Below, in pieces: positions 24,093-34,961 of a DNA stretch of 64,000 nt (position 1 is the stretch's first letter; every line of letters begins with the position of its first letter). The notes beneath the pieces were generated by a model that searched no databases, was not told the DNA's origin, and saw nothing but the letters and a program-made list of their open reading frames with translations. The position numbers and the translations under genes are program-made. The stretch covers positions 20,954-84,953 of the forward strand of contig DATDAQ010000004.1 in NCBI GenBank assembly GCA_036525295.1, in the 5' to 3' direction. The DNA is from VRUE01 sp036525295 (GTDB taxonomy: Bacteria; Actinomycetota; Thermoleophilia; Solirubrobacterales; 70-9).

Positions 24093-25160
24093 TTAGCGCA
24101 GCCAGGTCCTGACGATCGCATTCGCGAAGCCGAGGCCGTAGCGGACCACCGCCGGCTTCTTCGAGTGGCCGTGGAGGCGGCGCTCAACCGTGATCGGAAC
24201 CTCCCTGGCGGGAATCCCGCGCTTGATTGCCTCGATCATGAACTCGGAGGTGTGGAACTGCTCCTGGCGCAGGACGAGCTGGGGCAACACCGCGGTCCGC
24301 ACCGCGCGGTAGCCGTTGGAGCAGTCGCTCACCTTGGTGCGGGTGATGGTGGAGACGAGCCGGTTGAAAAAGACGATCCCGAGCTCGCGGGACAGGTGGT
24401 TGCGGTCAGCCTGGCCGAGCACGCGCGAGCCGTGGGCGACGTCGACTTCGCCGTCGAGGACCGGTTTGACCAGGCGGTCCATCTCGGAGGGCAGGTGCTG
24501 TCCGTCGGCGTCGAGGGTGACGACCACCTCGGCACCCGATTCGACCATCAGTCGGTAGCCGGTGCGCAGGGCAGCGCCGCCGCCGCGGTTGATCACGTGC
24601 CGGGCGACGACCGCACCGTGCTCGGCCGCGACGTCGGCCGTGCCGTCGCGCGAGCCGTCGTCGACGACGAGCACCGCGATCGGTGTGCCGCAGACCTCCT
24701 CCGGCATCAGGTCGAGCACGTAGCCGACGTTTTCCGCCTCGTTGTAGGCGGGGACGAGGACCGCGACCTTGCCGCGGAAGCGCTCCGGCAGGTCGGCCTG
24801 GCGGAACTCCTCCCAGGCGAGCCCCTCCAGAACGGCGGAGAGCTGGCGTGCGTTGCGTGCCGCCTGGGAGAGCGCCCGCAGCACGAGCATGAAGAGGATG
24901 AAGATGGAGAAGACGGCGAGGCCGAGGATGCGGCCGCCGTTGCCCTTCTCAAAGGAGAAGGCGGAGAGCAGCTTGTCGGTGATTTCGGTGCCCGAGACGA
25001 GCGCTAGGCCGAGGCCGGCGGCGATCAGGATCAGCACGTCGACGTTGCGCAGCGTGCGCCGGCGCAGCACCGCGTATGCCACGAGCGCGATCGCGGCGAT
25101 CAGGCCGAGGCTGCGGAGCGCCGTCAGCTCGGCGGGGAAGATGCCTGCGTAGAGGGCCAT
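24093..25160 (-). CDS. Family 2 glycosyltransferase with N-terminal DUF2304 membrane region
   Basis: The 355-aa protein starts with three transmembrane helices (residues 5-95, DUF2304 type), then a GT2 catalytic domain: VAVLVPAYNEAENV, VVDDGSRDGTADVA, INRGGGAALRTGYR, TLDADGQHLPSEMD and SNGYRAVR. This architecture matches polyprenyl-phosphate sugar transferases, which make the lipid-linked sugar used by GT-C enzymes such as the two encoded just upstream. ATG 25160 overlaps the stop of the upstream gene by one base (TAATG), so the three genes form an operon. The sugar is unknown. Confidence 0.88.
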   Translation of the reverse strand: MALYAGIFPAELTALRSLGLIAAIALVAYAVLRRRTLRNVDVLILIAAGLGLALVSGTEITDKLLSAFSFEKGNGGRILGLAVFSIFILFMLVLRALSQAARNARQLSAVLEGLAWEEFRQADLPERFRGKVAVLVPAYNEAENVGYVLDLMPEEVCGTPIAVLVVDDGSRDGTADVAAEHGAVVARHVINRGGGAALRTGYRLMVESGAEVVVTLDADGQHLPSEMDRLVKPVLDGEVDVAHGSRVLGQADRNHLSRELGIVFFNRLVSTITRTKVSDCSNGYRAVRTAVLPQLVLRQEQFHTSEFMIEAIKRGIPAREVPITVERRLHGHSKKPAVVRYGLGFANAIVRTWLR

Positions 25161-26476
25161 TACTGTCTGGACAATAGGGCCGCGGTCCCCCGTGAGAGCG
25201 CCGCTGCGGCAAGCGGAAAGATCAGCGTCATCAGCACCTCGTTGCGGCGGGGAGCCGCCAGGGAGGCGGCGCCGACCGCGGTGACGAGCACCAGCGGCGT
25301 CGCCATCGCCGCCAGCTCCCACCAGCGCCGCCGCCAGCCGAGCACACCGAGGCCGGCAAGCGCCAGGGCCACGATCAGCGTCTGCACGACCCGTCCGGGG
25401 GTGCTGCTCATCGCTTCGCCGATCCCACCGCTCCACATCCGCCAGGTCTTGCGCGCGGTCATCGCCGCGTAGCCGACCGGGTCCTCGCCGAAGTAGTGGG
25501 AGAGGTTCTCCTTGCCGATCTTGCCCAGCGCCTCGTCCCGCGGCAGCTCGGGATAGCGCTCGGCCACCCGGTCGAAGAGCGGCGTCGGGTTCACGTCTTC
25601 GAGCGCCTGGGAGTGCGGGTCCAGATCGCGATCAAGGTAGCGGCGCACGAGCATCGCCTTGACCCGCTGGTATTCGCCGTCGGCGGGGAGGAAGGTGCCG
25701 ACGTAGAGCGCCTTGCCGCCGCCGGTCGAGATCGGCACAGTGCGGTCGAGGGCGATCTGGTTGCGCACGGCCCAGGGCACGATCGGCAGCAGCAGCGCGG
25801 CTGTCACCAGAGCCGCGCCGGCCAACCCCGGCTTCCAGCCACGCTCCCGGCCGATCCGGATCAGTGCAAGCACCGCGAAGGCGATCCCGACCAGCAGGTA
25901 CTCGGGCCGGATCAGCGCGGTGAGGCCGAAGAGAAAGCCGGGCAGGAGCCAGGCACGCAGGCGTTCTCGCTCCCCCGCCCAGAGGAAGGCGAGGACCGCG
26001 GCGGGCAGCGTGAAGATCGCCGGCGGCTCGCTGAAGAGGGCGCCGGTGGAGTGGATGAACGGTGGGTAGACGGCAACGGCGAAGGCCGCGAGCAGGCCGG
26101 TGGGCCGGCAGTTGATCCGCTTTCCGAGCAGGAAGACGACGACGATCGCGCCGAGGCCGAGCAGTAGCTCGACGATCCGCGCCGTGCCTTCGCGCGCCCC
26201 CCCGGTTGCGTAGAAGCTGGTGGCGTAGAGGAGAGGCGCGCCGGGGGACCAGTCGCTGGAGTCGTCGAAGGTTGGCCCTCCGAAGCTCTGTTCCTCGTAG
26301 AGGGCCTTGGAGAGCGCGTAGTAGGCGCGGGCGTCGTCGCCCGGCGTGGGCAACGGCTCGACCACACGGTACGCGCGCAGCCCGAAGCCCAGCACGAGGA
26401 TGGCGACGAGCAACAGCAGCGTCGTGCGCCCGTGTCGCTCGGGGAGCCCGCGAATCCAGGCGCTCAGCTTCGCCAT
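25160..26476 (-). CDS. GT-C glycosyltransferase (GT39/ArnT-like membrane protein)
   Basis: The 438-aa integral membrane protein has about ten or more hydrophobic segments and the GT-C hallmark acidic pair in the first lumenal loop (PLPTPGDDARAYYALSKAL). Other landmarks are LIRPEYLLVGIAFAVL, VPWAVRNQIAL and ISTGGGKALYVG. Members of this group transfer a sugar from polyprenyl phosphate to protein or lipid. It is a paralogue of the next gene, sharing RPEYL, PWTVRN/PWAVRN and the STGGG segment, and overlaps it by 13 nt. Which acceptor it uses is not visible. Confidence 0.85.
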   Translation of the reverse strand: MAKLSAWIRGLPERHGRTTLLLLVAILVLGFGLRAYRVVEPLPTPGDDARAYYALSKALYEEQSFGGPTFDDSSDWSPGAPLLYATSFYATGGAREGTARIVELLLGLGAIVVVFLLGKRINCRPTGLLAAFAVAVYPPFIHSTGALFSEPPAIFTLPAAVLAFLWAGERERLRAWLLPGFLFGLTALIRPEYLLVGIAFAVLALIRIGRERGWKPGLAGAALVTAALLLPIVPWAVRNQIALDRTVPISTGGGKALYVGTFLPADGEYQRVKAMLVRRYLDRDLDPHSQALEDVNPTPLFDRVAERYPELPRDEALGKIGKENLSHYFGEDPVGYAAMTARKTWRMWSGGIGEAMSSTPGRVVQTLIVALALAGLGVLGWRRRWWELAAMATPLVLVTAVGAASLAAPRRNEVLMTLIFPLAAAALSRGTAALLSRQ

Positions 26477-27846
26477 CCTCGCGCGAGGCTATCCCGACAG
26501 GCAACGAATCCGACGCCGGCCAGCGCTGCGACGAGCGGCAGCATCACCAGCACCCGCCGCGGCGAGGCGACCAGCAGCGCACAGATCGCGATGATCCCAA
26601 AGAAGATCGTCGCCAGCAGTAGCGCCTCCCAGTCCCGCCGCGCCGCCAGCACGATCAGCCCGACCAACCCGAAGGCAACGAGCGCCCAGTGCAGCAGCTT
26701 CCACCCCGGCTGACGCATCACGTCCCGCGGTCCGTGCGCCCAGATCCGCCCGACCTTCGTCGCCACGAACCCCGCGTACTCGACCGGCTCTTCGGAGACG
26801 TCGTCCCAGAGCTGTTCGCGCCCCATCCGGCCGAGCGCCTCGTCGGTCTCAAGCTTCGGATAGCGCTGAGCCGACAGTCGCGCCAGTATCTGCTCCAGCC
26901 GCAGCTGCTCGACCGCTCCGGGCCCGAACAGCTCCGGGTGACGCTCTACTACCTCCGCCCCGACCTTTTCCGGATCGCCGTCAGAGGGCAGGTACGTGCC
27001 AGCGAACAGCACTTGGCCCCCGCCGGTCGAAATGGGCACGAACCTGTCCAATGCAACTGCGTTCCGCACTGTCCACGGAACGGCCACGATCGCGACCCCA
27101 GCAAGCAGGATTGCCGCGTTTGCAAGTGACCCCCGCCGGTCAAGCCGCCAGTCCTTGGCGAGCACAGCCAAGCTCACGAGCAAGACGATCCCGAGGTACT
27201 CCGGCCGGACGAGCATCAGGCATCCGAATAGGGCACCAGGCAAGAGCCATTTCACCCGCGGGTGGCGTGGGGGGAGGGGGGTCGAGGACGGACCGTGGCC
27301 CGCCCGCAGCGCCCCCCACCCCCCGCGACAGGACCCGCGGGCCAACACGGTTGGTCCCGCCGCCCAAAACGTGGCGAGCACCCCACCCGAGAGCAGCGCC
27401 GCCGCAAGCGGCTCTCCCATGAGCATGCCCTGGTACTCGAGCAGCGCTGGGTAGATAGCTATCGCCCCGGCTCCGATTAGACCCGCGAGGGGCCCCGACA
27501 GTCGGCGTCCGATCAGGTAGGTGAACAACACGGCGAGCGTCCCCAGCAGAGCCAGCCCCAGCCGCACTGTGCGTTCGTGGACACCTCCGGTCAGCTTGTA
27601 GATGCCCGCTGCGAAGAGCGGCACGCCTGGGGAGTAGTTGCTCGCGGGCTGGGTGGCGGTCGAGCCGAGTGTGAATCCTTCGCCCCCATCGAGGTTGCGG
27701 GCGATCTCGGCGTAGGCCGCCGCGTCGAATACCGGGGCGCGGCCGTCCCAGGCCTCGCCGACTCGCAGGACGAGCCCAAGCAGCAGGATTACGGCCAGTA
27801 CGACTAGGCCAGCCCTGCCACCGTTGCGCTCCGCCAGGCCGCTCAT
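26464..27846 (-). CDS. GT-C glycosyltransferase with a repeat-derived insertion
   Basis: A 460-aa paralogue of the neighbouring gene: acidic lumenal motif VFDAAAYAEIARNL, then LVRPEYLGIVLLVSL, AVPWTVRNAVALD and ISTGGGQVLFAGTYLP. Between residues about 167 and 198 it carries an arginine/glycine/proline-rich segment (including LARGSCRGGW and STPLPPRHPRV) that the paralogue lacks. That segment is encoded exactly by the dispersed palindromic repeat at 27255-27348. The reading frame stays open, so the protein may still work with an extended loop between two membrane helices. Confidence 0.85.
   Translation of the reverse strand: MSGLAERNGGRAGLVVLAVILLLGLVLRVGEAWDGRAPVFDAAAYAEIARNLDGGEGFTLGSTATQPASNYSPGVPLFAAGIYKLTGGVHERTVRLGLALLGTLAVLFTYLIGRRLSGPLAGLIGAGAIAIYPALLEYQGMLMGEPLAAALLSGGVLATFWAAGPTVLARGSCRGGWGALRAGHGPSSTPLPPRHPRVKWLLPGALFGCLMLVRPEYLGIVLLVSLAVLAKDWRLDRRGSLANAAILLAGVAIVAVPWTVRNAVALDRFVPISTGGGQVLFAGTYLPSDGDPEKVGAEVVERHPELFGPGAVEQLRLEQILARLSAQRYPKLETDEALGRMGREQLWDDVSEEPVEYAGFVATKVGRIWAHGPRDVMRQPGWKLLHWALVAFGLVGLIVLAARRDWEALLLATIFFGIIAICALLVASPRRVLVMLPLVAALAGVGFVACRDSLARGWRS
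27255..27348 (+). repeat. Dispersed palindromic repeat, copy C (inside a gene)
   Basis: It begins with the same CCCGCGGGTGGCGT as copy B (8165-8178) and ends with GCGACAGGACCCGCGGGCCA (27325-27344), identical to 8239-8258, then ACAC in place of GCAC. The middle is related in length (70 vs 74 bp between the end motifs) but diverged. It is inserted in frame in a glycosyltransferase gene. Confidence 0.75.
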
Positions 27847-27902
27847 CGGGCGGATGCTATGGGCGCGGGTCGTCGCCCCCGTCCGCTACGCTGCCGCGAC
27901 TT

Positions 27903-29072
27903 ATGCGCGTTCTCATCCTTGGGGGCGACGGCTACCTGGGCTGGCCGACAGCCCTCAGGTTCTCTGCTCGGGGCCACGAGGTCACCGTCGTCGACAATTT
28001 CGTCCGCCGTCGCTGGGTCGATGGCGTCGGCAGCGACTCGCTGACGCCGATCGGCGGGCTGGCCGAGCGCATCGACGCCTGGCGCGAGATCTCCGGCAAC
28101 GAGATCCGCTGCTTCGTCGGCTCGGTCGAGGACGGCGAGTTCCTCGACGGAGTAGTCGCCGAGACCCGGCCCGAGGTGGTCATCCACTACGGGCAGCAGG
28201 CCTCAGCGCCCTACTCGATGGCCTCGCGCGAGAAGGCGGTCGAGACCCAGCATGGGAACGTGATCGGCAACCTAAACCTGCTCTTCGCGATCCGCGACCA
28301 CGTGCCCGAGTGCCACCTGGTCAAGCTCGGCACGATGGGCGAGTACGGCCAGCCCGAGATCGACATCGAGGAGGGCTACATCGAGATCGAGCACAAGGGG
28401 CGCAGGGACACGCTGCCGTTCCCCAAGCTGCCGGCCTCCCTGTACCACTGCTCCAAGGTCCACGACTCGACCAACATCCACTTCGCCTGCCGCACCTGGG
28501 GCCTGCGCGCCACCGACCTCAACCAGGGCGTCGTCTACGGGATCGAGACCGACGAGACCGCCGGCGACGAGCGGCTGATCACCCGCTTCGACTACGACGA
28601 GATCTTCGGCACCGTGCTCAACCGCTTCTGCGTGCAGGCCGTGATCGGTCACCCGCTCACCGTCTACGGCACGGGCGGCCAGACCCGCGGCTTCCTCAAC
28701 ATCCGCGACACGCTTCAGTGCGTCGAGCTGGCGGCGATGAACCCGGCTGAGGTGGGCGAGTTCCGCGTCTTCAACCAGTTCACCGAGCAGTTCTCGGTGC
28801 TCGAGCTCGCCCAGCTGGTCAAGCACGCCGGCGAGCACCTCGGCTACTCGGTCGATATCCAGCACTACGAGAATCCCAGGGTCGAGAAGGAAGAGCACTA
28901 CTACAACGCGATCCACACCAAGCTTCTCGACCTCGGCCTCGAGCCGACGCTGCTCGGCGAGGAGCTGGTCGAGTCGATGATCCACGCGATCGAGCGCCAC
29001 AAGGACCGCGCGATCGAGACCGCCATCGACCCCCACACTCGCTGGAATCCCGGCGAGCCCGTGCAGCTCTAA
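27903..29072 (+). CDS. sqdB: UDP-sulfoquinovose synthase-like NAD-dependent epimerase
   Basis: Extended short-chain dehydrogenase of 389 aa. The NAD motif is LILGGDGYLGWPTAL, the catalytic pair is in LYHCSKVHDS (YxxxK), with LGTMGEYGQP carrying the Thr. The long insert (EIEHKGRRDTLPFPK) and the late EEHYYNAIHTKLLDLGL fit the SQD1/SqdB subgroup, which forms UDP-sulfoquinovose from UDP-glucose and sulfite. No sulfolipid synthase SqdX is beside it; the neighbours are a GT2 and two GT-C glycosyltransferases, so a sulfo-sugar in a glycan is an alternative to sulfolipid. TACGCT ends 11 nt before the ATG. Confidence 0.82.
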   Translation: MRVLILGGDGYLGWPTALRFSARGHEVTVVDNFVRRRWVDGVGSDSLTPIGGLAERIDAWREISGNEIRCFVGSVEDGEFLDGVVAETRPEVVIHYGQQASAPYSMASREKAVETQHGNVIGNLNLLFAIRDHVPECHLVKLGTMGEYGQPEIDIEEGYIEIEHKGRRDTLPFPKLPASLYHCSKVHDSTNIHFACRTWGLRATDLNQGVVYGIETDETAGDERLITRFDYDEIFGTVLNRFCVQAVIGHPLTVYGTGGQTRGFLNIRDTLQCVELAAMNPAEVGEFRVFNQFTEQFSVLELAQLVKHAGEHLGYSVDIQHYENPRVEKEEHYYNAIHTKLLDLGLEPTLLGEELVESMIHAIERHKDRAIETAIDPHTRWNPGEPVQL

Positions 29073-29118
29073 TCGCCTGCGAGACAGGCATAAGCCCGCT
29101 GGTACCATCGCGATTCCC

Positions 29119-30797
<1,679 letters not shown>

Positions 30798-30798
<1 letters not shown>

Positions 30799-31343
30799 TG
30801 GAGGCGGGTACTCCACAGGTGGTCAAGCTGGAGGACCTGCGCGTCCCCGGTCAGCTCAGCGGACGCAAGCACATCCTCTCGATCCTGGTCGAGAACAAGC
30901 CAGGCGTGCTGGCGCGTGTCGCCGGGCTCTTCTCCAGGCGCGGTTTCAACATCGACACGCTCGCCGTCGGCCCGACCGACGACCCGAGCATCTCCCGCAT
31001 CACCCTCACCCTCGACGGCGCCGTGCACCCGATCGACCAGGTGACCAAGCAGCTGCACAAGCTGGTCAACGTGCTGAAGATCCGCGACATGGAGCCCGGG
31101 GAGACGGTCGCCCGCGAGATGGCGATGTTCAAAGTCTCCGCCGCGGTCGAGAGCCGCTCGGAGATCATCCAGTTCGCCGAGATCTTCCGCGCCAAGATCG
31201 TCGACGTCTCCCGTCGCGCGCTGACGATCGAGGTCACCGGCTCCGCCGACAAGATCGAGGCCTTCGAGCGGATGATCCGCCCGCACGGCCTCATAGAGAT
31301 GGTCCGCACCGGCGAGATCGCGATTGCTCGCGGCAGCGACTGA
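30798..31343 (+). CDS. ilvN: Acetolactate synthase small (regulatory) subunit
   Basis: Regulatory subunit giving valine feedback control and full activity to IlvB. The 181-aa protein has the N-terminal ACT domain (ILSILVENKPGVLARVAGLF, RRGFNIDTLAVG, DDPSISRITLTL) and the C-terminal ALS_ss domain (ALTIEVTGSADKIEAFERM). About 18 residues precede the usual start. It is translationally coupled to ilvB, and its 3' end overlaps the following gene by 20 nt. Confidence 0.95.
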
Positions 31344-32718
31344 GAGCCTCCTCACAAAGCTGAACGGGGCGCTGGAGCGCGCCACCGAACGCGACCGCCG
31401 GACGGTGGTCAGCGTCACGACACCGGTCGAGGCAGTCGACCCCTGCGCGGCCGTGTTCGCCTCGCGGCTGGCATCGGACCGCTGGTTCTGCTGGGAGCAG
31501 CCCGATCGGGAGTTCGCCCTGGCCGGGCTCGGTGTCGCTCAGGAGGTGACGTCGCGCGGGCCGGATCGCTTCCGCGACGTGGCCCGGGAGTGCCTGGGCG
31601 CCGCGGCGATCTTCGAGGAGCCGCGGGGTCTGCCCGCGGGTGCGGGAGCCGTCTGGGTCGGCGGCTTCGCCTTCGATCCCGACGGCGGCTCCTCCTCGAC
31701 CTGGTCCTCGCTGCCTCCGGCCTCGCTGGTCTTACCCGAGCTCTCGCTCTGCCGCAGCGGCGAGGACGCCTTTCTCACCGTCAACGCCGTCGTCCATCCC
31801 GGGGATGACGCGGCGGCGAAGGAGAGCGCGATCGCGGCTCGCCTCTCGGGGCTGCGTCCCGGCCCGCTGCCGATGCTCGACCCCCACCCGACGGGACGGG
31901 TCGAGATCGCCAGCGCCCGTCCCCCCGGCGACTTCGAGCGGGCCGTGGCGGCTGCCACCGAGCGGATCGAGGCGGGGGAGATGTCGAAGGTGGTGCTGGC
32001 CCGTGAGGTGCTCGTCTCGGCGGGCGCGGCTCATGACCCCGCCGCCGTCTTCGGTGCAATGCGCGAGCAGTTCCCCTCCTGCTTCTGCTTTTGCTGCGGC
32101 ACGCCCGAGGTGGCCTTCATCGGCGCGAGCCCCGAGCTGCTCGTTCGCCGCTCCGGGGCCAGCGTCTCGACTGTCGCCCTCGCCGGATCGACCCGCCGCA
32201 GCTCCGACCCCGCCGTCGACGACCACCTCGGCGAGCAGCTCCTGCGCAGCGACAAGGACCGCCGCGAGCACGCGATCGTCGGTGAGCGGATCGCCCGGGC
32301 CCTGCGTCCCCATGCGGTCTGGGTCGAGGCAGGGGCCGAGCCGGAGATCGTCAAAGTCGCAAACATCCAGCACCTCGCCACCCCCGTCGTGGCCCAGCTG
32401 GCCGAGCCGCGCTCCGCGGTCGAGCTGGCCGGCATGCTGCACCCGACACCCGCCGTCGGCGGTGAGCCGCGCGAGGTGGCGAGGGCCGTCATTGCCGACC
32501 TCGAGCAGATGGACCGCGGCTGGTACGCCGGCCCGGTCGGCTGGATGGATGCCACCGAAGACGGCGAGTTCTGCGTCGCCCTGCGCAGCGCGGTCCTGCG
32601 CGATCGCGAGGCCCACCTCTACGCGGGAGTCGGCGTCGTCGCCGGCTCGGACCCCGCTGCCGAGCTGGCCGAGACCGAGATCAAGCTCGGCGCCCTGCTG
32701 CCGCTGCTGGCGGAATAG
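31324..32718 (+). CDS. menF: Isochorismate synthase (chorismate-binding enzyme)
   Basis: Converts chorismate to isochorismate, the entry to menaquinone. The 464-aa protein contains the chorismate-binding domain with AGEMSKVVLAREV, FIGASPELLVRR, NIQHLATPV, GMLHPTPAVGGEP and AGPVGWMDATEDGEFCVAL. The assignment to MenF instead of a siderophore EntC rests on the other men genes starting 2.2 kb away and the lack of siderophore genes. The TTG start at 31324 overlaps ilvN by 20 nt; no better start is evident within 70 nt. Confidence 0.87.
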   Translation: MLAAATESLLTKLNGALERATERDRRTVVSVTTPVEAVDPCAAVFASRLASDRWFCWEQPDREFALAGLGVAQEVTSRGPDRFRDVARECLGAAAIFEEPRGLPAGAGAVWVGGFAFDPDGGSSSTWSSLPPASLVLPELSLCRSGEDAFLTVNAVVHPGDDAAAKESAIAARLSGLRPGPLPMLDPHPTGRVEIASARPPGDFERAVAAATERIEAGEMSKVVLAREVLVSAGAAHDPAAVFGAMREQFPSCFCFCCGTPEVAFIGASPELLVRRSGASVSTVALAGSTRRSSDPAVDDHLGEQLLRSDKDRREHAIVGERIARALRPHAVWVEAGAEPEIVKVANIQHLATPVVAQLAEPRSAVELAGMLHPTPAVGGEPREVARAVIADLEQMDRGWYAGPVGWMDATEDGEFCVALRSAVLRDREAHLYAGVGVVAGSDPAAELAETEIKLGALLPLLAE

Positions 32719-32759
32719 GCGGGCACCACGAGAGGTTTCGGTACGTAAGAATCTCCGGC

Positions 32760-33791
32760 ATGAGGGGGAGGGCATCAGGCGTGGTGGGGGCGATGCTGGC
32801 GCTGCTTGCCCTCACATCGAGTGTTGCCGTCGCGACGACGACACCCCCCGGCCCCCGGCTCGCGATCGTCGCTCATAACGGGTACTACGGGTCGACCGTG
32901 ATCACGGTCGGATCCAGCGGCGAGACGGTCGAAGGCCTGGTCATCCGTCCACTTGCGCGGTTCGCATTGATCGCCAGCTCGCATCCCTCCTGGTCGGCTG
33001 ATGGTGGCCTGCTTGCATTGTCCATCTCAGGCGATGAAGGACAGGCGGTAGGCGTGGCCAGGGCGGACGGCGGTGGCTTGCGAGTGTTCCACCGCGCCTC
33101 CCTCGAAGGCGGTGACCCCGTGATCGCTCCGGACGGCGACTCTGTCGCCTTCTCGCGGGCAAAGCTCGTCAAGGTGCTGCCGGGCAGGGAGAACTATCTG
33201 TTCAAGAGCGCGATCTGGTTGCTCGACGTAAAGAGCGGCTCGGTTCGGCGACTGACCCGGTGGCGGCTTTCTACGTATCTGACGCCGAGCTCCTTCTCGC
33301 CCGACGGCTCGATGCTCGCCACCAGCATGTTCAGCCGACAGGGATTCAGGGCGGTTGCGATCGACCTCGACAGTGGCGACTTTTCGCTGCTCGCCCGGGA
33401 AGCCCTGGAGCCGACCTACTCGCCCGATGGCTCACATTTCGCCTTTGTGCGCTACCTGAACTGGCGGCTCAACGGGATAAACGAGAAGGTGCCGGCGGCC
33501 GACGAGTTGCGAGTGGGACGCGTCGGCTCCGTTACCGGGACCAGGTTGCTGCTGCGCAGGCGCGGCTTCTTCGCCTGGCCGAGCTGGGACCCCTCCGGAC
33601 AGCGCCTGGCATTCACCCATTCCCCGGCCGACGAGATTGGGGACCGGACCCCCGACCCGGGCGACAGGGTGATGGAGATCAATGCCGATGGGACCTGTCT
33701 CAGGACGGTCCTTTCGGACCCCGGCCTGACCCTCTTCGGCGCCGCCTGGCAACCCGGTGTCGGACGAGAGGCTGGACCCATCGTCTGCTGA
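32760..33791 (+). CDS. Secreted TolB-like beta-propeller protein
   Basis: The 343-aa protein starts with a signal peptide (GAMLALLALTSSVAVATT). The mature part carries repeated propeller blades of the WD40-like/PD40 type: HPSWSADGGLLALSI, DPVIAPDGDSVAFSR, PSSFSPDGSMLATSM, EPTYSPDGSHFAFVR and WPSWDPSGQRLAFTH. Such proteins act as exported binding scaffolds; the partner is unknown. It ends 4 bp from the convergent acyltransferase stop and sits between menF and the rest of the men genes without an evident link to them. Confidence 0.85.
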   Translation: MRGRASGVVGAMLALLALTSSVAVATTTPPGPRLAIVAHNGYYGSTVITVGSSGETVEGLVIRPLARFALIASSHPSWSADGGLLALSISGDEGQAVGVARADGGGLRVFHRASLEGGDPVIAPDGDSVAFSRAKLVKVLPGRENYLFKSAIWLLDVKSGSVRRLTRWRLSTYLTPSSFSPDGSMLATSMFSRQGFRAVAIDLDSGDFSLLAREALEPTYSPDGSHFAFVRYLNWRLNGINEKVPAADELRVGRVGSVTGTRLLLRRRGFFAWPSWDPSGQRLAFTHSPADEIGDRTPDPGDRVMEINADGTCLRTVLSDPGLTLFGAAWQPGVGREAGPIVC

Positions 33792-33794
33792 GCC

Positions 33795-34961
33795 TCAAGC
33801 TCGGCGCCCTGCCGCTGCGGGGGGAGTGAGCTGCCGCCGCGCTCGTCGCCTCTCCGGTGCTCGGGGTCGCGGGCCGTGTAGGACGCGGCCAATCGCCGTG
33901 TGGCGAACGAAGGCGCCGTAGGCCGGGTAGATGATCGCGAAGGTGGCGACGACGAGTAGCGGTAGTCGCAGCGCGTTGGGCATCGCCAGGTCGAAGAGGA
34001 CGAGGGCGAGCGCGGCCATCACCGGGAAGTGGCTCAGGTAGATCCAGTACGAGGCATCGGCCATGTAGCGAAGGCGCGGGCTGGCCTCGTGTAGGAAGCT
34101 GCGCGAGGCACCGAGCAGGCCGAAGGTCAACGACCAGGTCGCCACCGAGAACAGCCCGAGGGCAAGGAGGTGAGCCCAGCGACTTGCCCCTATCGCCGGC
34201 TCGCTCTGCAGCAGGTAGAGCGCCAGCGCCGGGGGCGACGCGATCGCGGCGAGCAGGGCGTAGCGGCCCGGCCGGCGCTCGATCGCGTCGCGCAGGCCAC
34301 GGATGGCGTAGAGCGCCCAACCGCAGGCGAAGAAGATCGCGAAGTAGGCGAGCAGTTCGAGGCGGGGCACGAAGTTCCCCGCCGGCGCTTCGGCGATCCA
34401 GGTCGGCTCCCGGTAGAGGAGCAGCGCACAGGGGATTGCCAGCAATAGCGGCGCGATCGGGTGAGGAAGCAGGCTGGTGCTGAGACGACTGAGGGTGCCG
34501 CGCACGGTCGGCAGGCGGCCGAGGAGATGGTGTACCAGCAGCGCCCCGCAGTAGAGGATCACCAGATACCAGAGGAACCACACGTAGTGGGGATGGAAGT
34601 CGACGAGGATGCCGAGCCCCTCGCTCCCCGGCCGCGGGTCGACCGCGGACACGCTGTCCAGCATGAGGCTCAGGCCGGGCACCACCAGCACCACCGTGAC
34701 GACGAGTGGCAGGCCGATCCGCACCAGCCGGTTGCGCAGCAGTCCCTCGCTGCCGCGGGTGTTGAGCAGAAGCGCGGCGAAGAAGCCCGCAAGGAGGAAG
34801 AAGAGGGGGACGCGGAAGACGTGGATCAGCCAGAAGACAGACGCCTCGGCGTCGTTCCAGCCTCCGTTGAGGCCAGCTATGGCGACGGCGTGAGCGGGCA
34901 GGATCAGGACCAGGGTCAGAGCGCGCAACGCGTCGAGATGGTGCAGCCGCTCCGGCTTCAC
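33795..34961 (-). CDS. OafA-like membrane acyltransferase
   Basis: A 388-aa acyltransferase-3 family membrane protein that would acylate a cell-surface glycan or other extracytoplasmic acceptor. The family start LHHLDALRALTLVLILPAHA contains the conserved Arg/His region, followed by RVPLFFLLAGFFAALL and about ten membrane helices. GTG 34961 is chosen because it overlaps the menD stop in GTGA and puts the family start near the N-terminus. The C-terminus is Arg/Pro-rich. Coupling to menD suggests co-expression, not necessarily a role in menaquinone synthesis. Confidence 0.85.
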   Translation of the reverse strand: MKPERLHHLDALRALTLVLILPAHAVAIAGLNGGWNDAEASVFWLIHVFRVPLFFLLAGFFAALLLNTRGSEGLLRNRLVRIGLPLVVTVVLVVPGLSLMLDSVSAVDPRPGSEGLGILVDFHPHYVWFLWYLVILYCGALLVHHLLGRLPTVRGTLSRLSTSLLPHPIAPLLLAIPCALLLYREPTWIAEAPAGNFVPRLELLAYFAIFFACGWALYAIRGLRDAIERRPGRYALLAAIASPPALALYLLQSEPAIGASRWAHLLALGLFSVATWSLTFGLLGASRSFLHEASPRLRYMADASYWIYLSHFPVMAALALVLFDLAMPNALRLPLLVVATFAIIYPAYGAFVRHTAIGRVLHGPRPRAPERRRARRQLTPPAAAGRRA

